DNA from: JBHJGO01 sp050331715
GTDB taxonomy: Bacteria > Cyanobacteriota > Cyanobacteriia > Cyanobacteriales > Microcoleaceae
Assembly (NCBI GenBank): GCA_050331715.1
Contig: JBHJGO010000027.1
Coordinates: 8,067 to 72,066, forward strand
Length of the DNA stretch: 64,000 bases
Direction: 5' to 3'
Shown: one piece after another, positions 8,788 to 15,976 of the stretch
How positions within the stretch are numbered: the stretch's first letter is position 1
Layout: every line of letters starts with the position of its first letter
Made by a program: the position numbers and the translations under genes
The notes under the pieces: model-generated
Told to the model about the DNA's origin: nothing
Seen by the model: the letters and a program-made list of their open reading frames with translations, nothing else
Databases searched by the model: none

Positions 8788-10486
8788 CGTTGAAGAGAAC
8801 CTCCAGGGAAAGCATGGTTTGGTCGTCGTCATGAATTGGGTTTTGTTCTCGGATATCCGCTAAGAGATTTTCAAGGTCAAAGGTGTCTTGTTGGTGACAC
8901 AGAAACCGCCAAAGTCCCTGTTGATAGAGCATCCTATAGGTTGGAGTTCCATCAGAGGAATCGGTTTGTTTGACGCTGGCCTCGGTAATTCCGTCACTGG
9001 TCAGTAAAAAGATATCCCCAGGGGACAGGGTAATTTCTCCGCCCTGACCTCGCCAGTTGGGTAAAATACCGAGCGGAATTCCCCTCGTTTTTAGATAGTC
9101 AGGTTCCATATCTTGTTCGTCGCCAGCAATAACACTTTTTTGCAGATCCAGACGCGACCAAACCATAGGATAAACGTGACCTGCATTTGTATAGGCAAGT
9201 TGATGGGTAGAAGGAGTGTAACGAGCCAAGACCATGGTGATAAAGTGATTGTTACTAATTAAATCATCGGATAGCAGCCGATTGAGATTTTGCATCACTT
9301 GCTCCGGTTCTGGAGAGACTTCCAGGGAAAGCTCCCGTCGAATCACAGAAATCGTACTGGCCATAAACAGAGCCGCTGGAACACCTTTGCCAGACACATC
9401 CCCCAGCGCCACCCAGATATCCCCTTGGGCATGGATGTAAACTTCAAAAAAGTCACCACCCACTTCCCTGGCTGGATAACAACAGGCCTGGATGTTAACG
9501 GTATCCAGGTCAGGCCAGCTTTGCCGCAGCAGATTGGTTTGGATTTGTCGAGCCACCTGCAACTCATTTTGCATCTGTTCCGCCAGGGCCACCGTTCGTT
9601 GATGCAGCTTTGCCTGGGAAAGGGCCAGGGATGCCTGTTCAGCCACTGCTTCCAAGAGTTGAATTTCTGCCTCGGTTAAAGCTCCAGTTTCTCCCTCACG
9701 AAAGACCAGTAAAATTGCCAGGAGTTCAAGCTGATAGGTTAGGGGAACAGCAACATATCGATGTTGACCTTGCTCTGGGTCTGAAATAACCTGAGTTTTG
9801 CGCTCTTCTAAAACCGGATTAATCAACCCGAATAGGTGGTTGCACTTGTCGAACCAAGCGGAGTGATTAGCTGCGATCGCCGTATAGAGAAAAGTTTCCG
9901 CTGTTCGCATACCATCTTCAATGGTGTAGATGCAGCACCCCGTTGCCTCAAAAGCCTCCCCCAGCGTCTGAACGAAAGTTTGCAACATGCTGAAGTAATC
10001 AAGGGACTCCCGCAGGGCAATCACAACATCGTTATACAGGGACTCTCGTCTTAGGGCGCGTCGTAGAGCTTCAGTTCGTTGCTTCGAGAATTCGTACGTC
10101 TCACACGCTTGCTCAACAATAATCTTAAGCTCCCTGGGATTCCAGGGCTTTGTAATATATTTGAAGACTTTCCCTGAGTTGATCGCTCCAACCAGATCCT
10201 CAACGTCCGTATATCCTGTCAGCAAGATCCGAATCGTGTCCGGAAACCGTTCAACAGTTTGTCCCAAAAATTCCGTTCCATTCATTTCTGGCATGCGCTG
10301 ATCGGAAATGATTACAGCCATCTCGCCAGCTTCATCCAGAATTTCCAGGGCATCGACCGCATTGGTTGCCTTGTAAACCTGAAAGTCCCGTCGAAAGGTA
10401 CGAAAGAGTAAATCCAGGTTATCAGGTTCATCGTCGATAATCATGAGTTTGAGCTGAGAGCCCTCATCTGGATTCAAATCATCCAT
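8777..10486 (-). CDS. response regulator with GAF-like and PP2C (RsbU/SpoIIE) phosphatase domains
   Basis: A 569-residue cytosolic signalling protein. Domains in order: receiver (about 12-130) with acidic pair IIDDEPD, phosphoacceptor region ISDQRMPEMNG and Lys in YITKPWNP; a GAF-like segment (about 155-290); a coiled linker; and a PP2C-type phosphatase (about 335-565) with EVGGDFFEV, GDVSGKGVPAALFMA, NAGH and LTSDGITEA metal-site motifs. A phosphorylated receiver would switch on dephosphorylation of a STAS-type antagonist. It is co-transcribed with an HATPase kinase (overlapping) and an amidase. This matches partner-switching modules, but sigma factor and sensor kinase are not in the window. 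Confidence 0.93.
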   Translation of the reverse strand: MDDLNPDEGSQLKLMIIDDEPDNLDLLFRTFRRDFQVYKATNAVDALEILDEAGEMAVIISDQRMPEMNGTEFLGQTVERFPDTIRILLTGYTDVEDLVGAINSGKVFKYITKPWNPRELKIIVEQACETYEFSKQRTEALRRALRRESLYNDVVIALRESLDYFSMLQTFVQTLGEAFEATGCCIYTIEDGMRTAETFLYTAIAANHSAWFDKCNHLFGLINPVLEERKTQVISDPEQGQHRYVAVPLTYQLELLAILLVFREGETGALTEAEIQLLEAVAEQASLALSQAKLHQRTVALAEQMQNELQVARQIQTNLLRQSWPDLDTVNIQACCYPAREVGGDFFEVYIHAQGDIWVALGDVSGKGVPAALFMASTISVIRRELSLEVSPEPEQVMQNLNRLLSDDLISNNHFITMVLARYTPSTHQLAYTNAGHVYPMVWSRLDLQKSVIAGDEQDMEPDYLKTRGIPLGILPNWRGQGGEITLSPGDIFLLTSDGITEASVKQTDSSDGTPTYRMLYQQGLWRFLCHQQDTFDLENLLADIREQNPIHDDDQTMLSLEVLFNDEN

Positions 10487-10628
10487 TGATTAGTTCTGCG
10501 ATCCGACATCACACTAATTTAACAGCAATCAAATACCTGACCATTGAACCAGGCAACTATACACGGCTTCGAGTCACCAACTCACTCACACCGCACCCCT
10601 TTTATTTTCCAGGCAATCGGCCAAATCA

Positions 10629-11537
10629 TCAAGTTATGTTACCGACTTCATGGTCAAGACGTTCAGCAATTCGTAACTTAGCAGAGCGGGCTCTGGGATT
10701 TTGATCAATTTCTTCAGATTGAGGTTGGATGGGCTTTTTAGTAATGATCTTAAGGCTCTCAGTTTGACGAAAGGCGTGCTTGACCCGCCGATCCTCCAGG
10801 CTGTGAAAGCTGATCACCCCAATCCTACCCGCCGGTTTTAACCACTTGGGAGCAAGCTGCAAGAACTTCTCAAGTACCACAAGTTCCTGATTCACAACAA
10901 TTCTCAGGGCTTGAAAGACTCGTGTAGCGGGATGAATTCGACCGTATCGGTACTTGGGGGGGACAGATTGGGAGATGGCAGCGGCCAAATCCGTTGTGGT
11001 TTCAAAGGGGCGCTTGCCCACAACTTGTCGAGCAATCCGGCGCGACAGTCGCTCCTCACCGTATTGATAGAACAGATCGGCCAGTTCAACTTCGTCCCAG
11101 GTATTGATAATCTCAGCCGCCGTGAGAGATTGTTGCTGGTTCATTCGCATGTCCAAGCTGGCCGTTTGGCGAAAACTAAAGCCCCGTTCCGGGGTGTCTA
11201 ATTGATTGGAATTGATCCCAAGATCAGCAATAATGCCGTCAAATTCTTGAGTTCCGGGTTCATAGTCGCAAAAGTTGCCCTGCCAAAATTGAATCCGCTC
11301 TAACAGGCTCGGATCAGTTGCCTGTAATTTTGTCTGGGCAGCGGCAAGGGCCTGAGAATCCTGGTCAATTGCCGTGACGCGTACTTCGGGAGAGGACTGC
11401 AGAAAGAGACAACTATGACCACCTCCCCCAACGGTTGCAACCAAGTATTCTCCGTGGGGCTGGAGATTTAATCCGCTCATCAACTCGCGACTGAGAACGG
11501 GAATATGAAATACCGAAGCGGTAGAAGGGTCAGACAT
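10629..11537 (-). CDS. rsmH: 16S rRNA (cytosine1402-N4)-methyltransferase
   Basis: 302 residues, ATG at 11537. It has the RsmH/MraW pattern: HIPVLSREL at the N-terminus, SAM-binding segment VATVGGGGHS (first Gly motif, with Val where Asp or Leu is common), the IIADLGINSNQLD motif, RGFSFR, YGEERLSRRIA, HPATRVFQALRI and C-terminal ISFHSLEDRRVKHAF. It adds N4-methyl to C1402 in the decoding centre. In many bacteria it heads the dcw division cluster; here it stands alone, 91 bp downstream of a Uma2 gene on the same strand. Confidence 0.96.
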   Translation of the reverse strand: MSDPSTASVFHIPVLSRELMSGLNLQPHGEYLVATVGGGGHSCLFLQSSPEVRVTAIDQDSQALAAAQTKLQATDPSLLERIQFWQGNFCDYEPGTQEFDGIIADLGINSNQLDTPERGFSFRQTASLDMRMNQQQSLTAAEIINTWDEVELADLFYQYGEERLSRRIARQVVGKRPFETTTDLAAAISQSVPPKYRYGRIHPATRVFQALRIVVNQELVVLEKFLQLAPKWLKPAGRIGVISFHSLEDRRVKHAFRQTESLKIITKKPIQPQSEEIDQNPRARSAKLRIAERLDHEVGNIT

Positions 11538-11628
11538 GGAATTAGAGGGTTCGCACCGTCAATGATCATCGTTACACAAACCGGAGTGGTCGTATCATTT
11601 AGCTCTGGTTCCTGTCCAGAAACTACAG

Positions 11629-12339
11629 CTAAGTTTTCGATGTTTTAAGTCCCAGCTGCTTCAACTTTTCTGCTAACACTGCTTGATCAGAGGCGGCAGC
11701 AGGTTGGTTCTCGTCGGAAGGTTCTGGTGAAGAAACCAAACCCAGAACTGAGTTCGATACCGGCACAATCCAACTTTCCTCTGCGTTGTACCAGCGCAGC
11801 CAGGTACGGTTAATCTCCTGATAGGAACCCTGCCATAGTCCCAATCCTAGCTCTAGTTCTGGAATCCAGATCCGCTGATCTTGAATCACTGAATTTTTAT
11901 ATTCCTCTCCTGTGAGTTGAAAAACATCCAATCGACTTGTCTCACCCTCAAACACAATATAGTAGGGGATTTTCAAAATGCGCTCGTAAACGTCCCACTT
12001 GGTTGGTGTGTGCCCTGAACCTGGAACGGTTTTACCCAGATCCTCGCTGTAGGTTTCCGAATCCAGCAATTCCACCACCAGCAAAGGATTAACAGATTCC
12101 TGCCAGGGGAGAAACGAATGCCACCAATGACCCAAGGGTAAAGGTTTGACTCCAAGCACCACAAACCAATCCGGCTGTTTGTAGGCTTCCGGTTGTTTAG
12201 GATCGAAATAAAGCTTAGTTATGTTGGTAAACAGAAGCTCTGGCAAAGAATCGTCAGGAGGTTGGAAGGTGTCGCTGAGATAACGACATTGCAACTGATG
12301 GAAGGAGGGTTCTGAAGCATGGGGGGTTAGGTTTGACAT
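11629..12339 (-). CDS. Uma2-family (DUF820) putative endonuclease
   Basis: 236 residues with the Uma2/DUF820 restriction-fold pattern: KQPDWFVVLGV (about 53-63), LLVVELLDSET (about 87-97) and KWDVYERILKIPYYIVFE. These supply the usual D, E and K/Y positions of the PDDEXK-like core. The family is greatly expanded in cyanobacteria and its targets are unknown. It begins 12 bp after the stop of the exonuclease-ATPase gene on the same strand, so the two are almost certainly co-transcribed. That makes it a possible nuclease partner of the larger protein, though Uma2 genes are so common that chance adjacency is possible. Confidence 0.85.
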   Translation of the reverse strand: MSNLTPHASEPSFHQLQCRYLSDTFQPPDDSLPELLFTNITKLYFDPKQPEAYKQPDWFVVLGVKPLPLGHWWHSFLPWQESVNPLLVVELLDSETYSEDLGKTVPGSGHTPTKWDVYERILKIPYYIVFEGETSRLDVFQLTGEEYKNSVIQDQRIWIPELELGLGLWQGSYQEINRTWLRWYNAEESWIVPVSNSVLGLVSSPEPSDENQPAAASDQAVLAEKLKQLGLKTSKT

Positions 12340-12351
12340 AGATCTTGGCCA

Positions 12352-14832
12352 TTAATTCAAGGTTAATAAAGTTAGGTTTTGAAATAACCAATACTCACGA
12401 TAGTTGAGCAGGAAGAAGTTCAGCGCTTCCGTTAGGTTTACTTCCAGATCTCGGTTCTGAATATCTACAATCGTTTGATAGATGGTTTCAAACAATACCC
12501 GTTGCTCCTGATCCAGAAAGATGAATTGACCATTAGCAGCATTTCTAAAACTCTCTAGGAGTTCAGCACTTTTTTTAGAACTGACTAAACCTTCTCTCGC
12601 ATCTCGGCACAAATTGAACTGAATATCAGAATTTTCTCTGGTCAGCTCTGCAAAGTTTCTCATGCGATGGAAGAACTTATTTCCGCCTTGATGCAAGAAA
12701 GCAACAACGAACTGATGAGTTGCAGTCTGGATCAAAAGATGTTCAGGAAGAACTCGCTTTTTCAGTTGCATCGTATCCAACTCTAGGGGTGACACGATGG
12801 ACTTAAAGGACTCCAGAATAGTTGTTAATTTACCCAAATCGTCACTCTCGGTAATCACCTGGGGCTGACTGTAGCCAGTGATCAATTGCGGCTGTTGATG
12901 TTGCACATACTCCCGCAGTTGACGTTGGGCTGGGGATTCATGGCTGATCGCTTCTGAAGTTGTGCCAGGGGAGGTGGTGAGAATACTTAACTGCTGGGTG
13001 AGTTGATCAATCACCTGTTTCATCTGACCGACATCAGAAGTCAATTGTTGTACCTTTTGTTCCATCTCAGGGGAGGAATGATTGAAATTTTCTATGGAGA
13101 CTTGCGGTGGTTGAGAACGATTTTCTGGAGAGGATTTAGCAGAATTCTCTGAAGCAGAGAGGGTTAATTTATTGGGCATAGCAATACCGTCAATGTGGTA
13201 GCGATAGTAATCCGCAGCGGTGTTTAATATCGAACGAATCGAATTCTGTTGCAGAATCTTCTGAATTTCAGAGTCTTCAAACAATTCTTCTACAGAAACA
13301 TTGAAGGGTTGTAACTTCAAATCCAGCAATCGAATCAAATCCTGATCCGCAGGCTTATTAAGGAAAATTTGAGATTGAGACACCCGATCTACAATCGAAC
13401 CATCAAAAATCTGTTGAAACTGTTCCCAGCGATCTGGAAATAGATTAAGGATAATTAAACTATTGGGAACATGGGTGAAAATTTCCTTGACAGCTTCACC
13501 AAAGCTGCGAAGTAGCCGCTCATTATGACTCAGCCCCAACCCTTCCAACTGGTCAAAGATAACAATCAGGGGTTCATCCAATAGGGAAAGTTTACTTAAA
13601 ACTTCCAGGGCAGACAGGGAAATCTCCTCTTGATTCGTATCCCCCCAACTTTCTAACCCAACTTTATCCAAATCATTTTGAGGTAAATCCTTCAGGGCTA
13701 ACCATTGGGTGATCACTTGACGGCGATTGAAATCGGTGTAGCCACAAAACCGAATAATTCCCTGCAAAATCTGAGGGGCATAACCTGCAGAGGAAAAGGT
13801 TCGTAGCCACCAATCATACACTCGCTTTTCAATATGTTGCCAGTATTCCCGCTTGGTCTTCGTCTCTTCCTGTCCCAGCTCCGTAAATAAGTTGAGATTT
13901 CCATCTCGAATCACCTGGAGAATTTTCTCGTCCTTTTGAATTTTTGGTGTCGAATAGGTCTCCGTATCTTTGATGATTTCTGCAAAACTGTTGGCCAGTA
14001 AATGTTCGAGTTGGGTGCGATCGCTGCCCGGCACATTCTGAATCAGAGACTCCAGGATTCGACTATAGGTGTGAAACAGAACCGCATCAGGATTATTCGG
14101 CTGACGGATGAAAAGCAGCCGATTGGTGCGGAGTAAATCCTTCGCCAAGCGCATCATCAAATGGGTTTTTCCAGAACCGGGTTCTCCGATTACCACTGCA
14201 CCCCGACTCTGATGATTTTGATCCCGCTTGATATCGACTAAACAGGATTTCAACCGCTCGAATTCATCTTCAAAAATTGCTCGAAAATCGATATGTTCCT
14301 GGAAGGGTGTGTCAACCCGACTAGAGCCAAAGGGGTTGGGGTATTGTTTGAGTCGATTTCTGAGCAGTTCGTTGATCATGCGCCGATAGAGTTGAAAAGT
14401 AAAGAGAGCATCATATTTGGCTCGATGAATCCCGGTTAAGTTTTGATCATTTCGCTTTAAATTCAAAGGATGGCTGAGGCTATCCAGGGAATGTTGATCA
14501 AATTGTGGCAGATAGCGCTGAGCTAGCTCAAAGCTGCACTCAAATTGTAAGGGTGGAATTGGCAGATCAACTGCCCGAAAGGTATTCCTCAGAATCTCAA
14601 TATCCTGGCGGGCGTAGTGACAAATAATGGTTTTATTTTGAGCAAATTTGACGAAGTTTTGGATGATTGTTTCTAAGGGTTGAGTTTGAGGATAGACCTC
14701 TGCCCCCGGAACCTCACTGTCTGCCCAGGCTTCATAGATTAAGTTTCCCTGATGATCCACAATCGCAATTTCTCGCAGCAGGGGCTGACCTTCGGTATCG
14801 ATCACGATGAAGTCGGTGGGGGCGGCAGTCAT
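12352..14832 (-). CDS. DEDDh 3'-5' exonuclease - AAA/STAND-like ATPase fusion with coiled coil and unknown C-terminal domain
   Basis: 826 residues, ATG 14832. Residues 5-155 are a DnaQ-like exonuclease with D12/E14 (VIDTEG), D77 (HYARQD), and H136/D141 (HRAKYDA), a complete DEDDh set. A linker leads to a P-loop ATPase (about 180-550) with Walker A GEPGSGKT (216-223), Walker B-like LIVIFDQLEG (D427) and a sensor-1-like N463. A polar linker and short coiled coil (589-616) follow, then about 150 residues I do not recognise. Cytosolic, no membrane segment. The layout suggests ATP-regulated nucleic-acid trimming, as in defence or repair ATPases. A Uma2 nuclease gene follows 12 bp downstream. No named family fits that I can recall. 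Confidence 0.8.
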   Translation of the reverse strand: MTAAPTDFIVIDTEGQPLLREIAIVDHQGNLIYEAWADSEVPGAEVYPQTQPLETIIQNFVKFAQNKTIICHYARQDIEILRNTFRAVDLPIPPLQFECSFELAQRYLPQFDQHSLDSLSHPLNLKRNDQNLTGIHRAKYDALFTFQLYRRMINELLRNRLKQYPNPFGSSRVDTPFQEHIDFRAIFEDEFERLKSCLVDIKRDQNHQSRGAVVIGEPGSGKTHLMMRLAKDLLRTNRLLFIRQPNNPDAVLFHTYSRILESLIQNVPGSDRTQLEHLLANSFAEIIKDTETYSTPKIQKDEKILQVIRDGNLNLFTELGQEETKTKREYWQHIEKRVYDWWLRTFSSAGYAPQILQGIIRFCGYTDFNRRQVITQWLALKDLPQNDLDKVGLESWGDTNQEEISLSALEVLSKLSLLDEPLIVIFDQLEGLGLSHNERLLRSFGEAVKEIFTHVPNSLIILNLFPDRWEQFQQIFDGSIVDRVSQSQIFLNKPADQDLIRLLDLKLQPFNVSVEELFEDSEIQKILQQNSIRSILNTAADYYRYHIDGIAMPNKLTLSASENSAKSSPENRSQPPQVSIENFNHSSPEMEQKVQQLTSDVGQMKQVIDQLTQQLSILTTSPGTTSEAISHESPAQRQLREYVQHQQPQLITGYSQPQVITESDDLGKLTTILESFKSIVSPLELDTMQLKKRVLPEHLLIQTATHQFVVAFLHQGGNKFFHRMRNFAELTRENSDIQFNLCRDAREGLVSSKKSAELLESFRNAANGQFIFLDQEQRVLFETIYQTIVDIQNRDLEVNLTEALNFFLLNYREYWLFQNLTLLTLN

Positions 14833-15153
14833 AGGGGGCTGGAGAAGGGTTTTACTTACCTATTCCAATAGCACAAGAATCTAGAAACCCCACCAAATCT
14901 TTTGTGAATCTTCAGATTAATAGCGCTACATTAGGAAATATCACAAGCTCAAGATTGCGACATCAGCAGAGAAGATGGAGCTTTAGCAATGCAAGCCACC
15001 GCAAGACTTACTTGGACAGGGGACTTTGCGGTTTGACTCGCTGGATCTGGAATTGGCTACTGAGGAGTTTTTCTAGGGCTATCCTATGCCTTAATTTTGG
15101 GTTTGGACGATTCGGTAAAACATATTCATTACAAGGAAGAGTTGGCTGCTTGA
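14833..15153. other. intergenic, 321 bp, between exonuclease-ATPase gene and MarR gene
   Basis: This should hold the promoter of the exonuclease-ATPase operon (minus strand) and the 3' end of the MarR transcript. An open frame on the plus strand begins at 14904, but it runs into the MarR gene, has no ribosome site and reads as low-quality protein, so I do not call it. I see no terminator hairpin or named RNA. Confidence 0.4.
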
Positions 15154-15762
15154 TTATGATTTGGCTGCAACGTGATCAGGACAATCGATTTGAAGATTGC
15201 GATCGCCAAACGCTGCATCGACAAAAGCGCAATGATGGGGTTGATCCGATTCAGGATAGGCATTGGGTTGGAAAAACTGGCAATTGACACACATTTGAGC
15301 CACCGAAACCTGTCCCTTCTCCTGAAATTTACGAATAATTTTGATCAGCCCTCGCAGAAAGACCTCCTGTTCGAGTTCTGACAGATCATTAATGCCATCC
15401 ATCAGAAAATCTGGCCAATCAGCCACCTGTTCGGCCACCTGCTTACCCTTGGACGTCATCAGGATCGCAATGGCTCGACCGTCATCCGGTGCTTTCGTCT
15501 TGTGAACTAGCTCCTTTTCCACCAAAGACTTGACCGCATCACTGGCAGTGGCAGCAGTCACCTCAAGTTCCTCAGCCACCCTGGACAGTCGCATTCCGGA
15601 TGCGCCCTTTGCTCGCAAAATCGATAAAATTTGTCCTTGGGTTGGTGTGAGGCCCTGTCGCCCGGTATCTTGCCAGGATTGGCTTTTGAGTACCAGACCA
15701 ATTTTGCTGAGTCCGACTGCAATCCGATGCTCCAGAGAATCCTGTGGTGGGGTACTGATCAA
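15154..15762 (-). CDS. MarR-family regulator with C-terminal cysteine cluster
   Basis: 202 residues. The start is TTG at 15762, because an in-frame TAG sits a few codons upstream and no ATG is near. Residues 35-145 form a winged helix (TPTQGQILSIL, recognition helix AATASDAVKSLVEK, wing PDDGRAIAILMT). The tail adds a cluster of the type CVNCQFF...HHC...DCPDH, with four Cys and several His, a likely metal or redox site. MarR dimers bind palindromic operators and release them on ligand or oxidant. The gene is divergent from the TPR gene (214-bp gap), a typical place for its operator, but I could not pick out a palindrome. Confidence 0.88.
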   Translation of the reverse strand: MISTPPQDSLEHRIAVGLSKIGLVLKSQSWQDTGRQGLTPTQGQILSILRAKGASGMRLSRVAEELEVTAATASDAVKSLVEKELVHKTKAPDDGRAIAILMTSKGKQVAEQVADWPDFLMDGINDLSELEQEVFLRGLIKIIRKFQEKGQVSVAQMCVNCQFFQPNAYPESDQPHHCAFVDAAFGDRNLQIDCPDHVAAKS

Positions 15763-15976
15763 AGAAACGAGTCCCTATTTTGTCCGTAACTTGAATTCTA
15801 CCAAACTCGATACAGCGATTTTCAATCGTATAAGGAGATTTGAGGGATAGCAGCACAGCCGCCGTACCAACACAACAGTCGTGGAAACCTTGCGAAGGAT
15901 TCTGCAAACCTGTTAACGGAAGCAATTACAATGGAACCATTCCAGATTCATTGCCTTATCCATCCCTAGTCTAGCC

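Noticed and set aside
14904..15287. 127-codon plus-strand frame
   Set aside because: Runs antisense into the MarR gene, no RBS, biased composition (many Trp/Arg/Ser).
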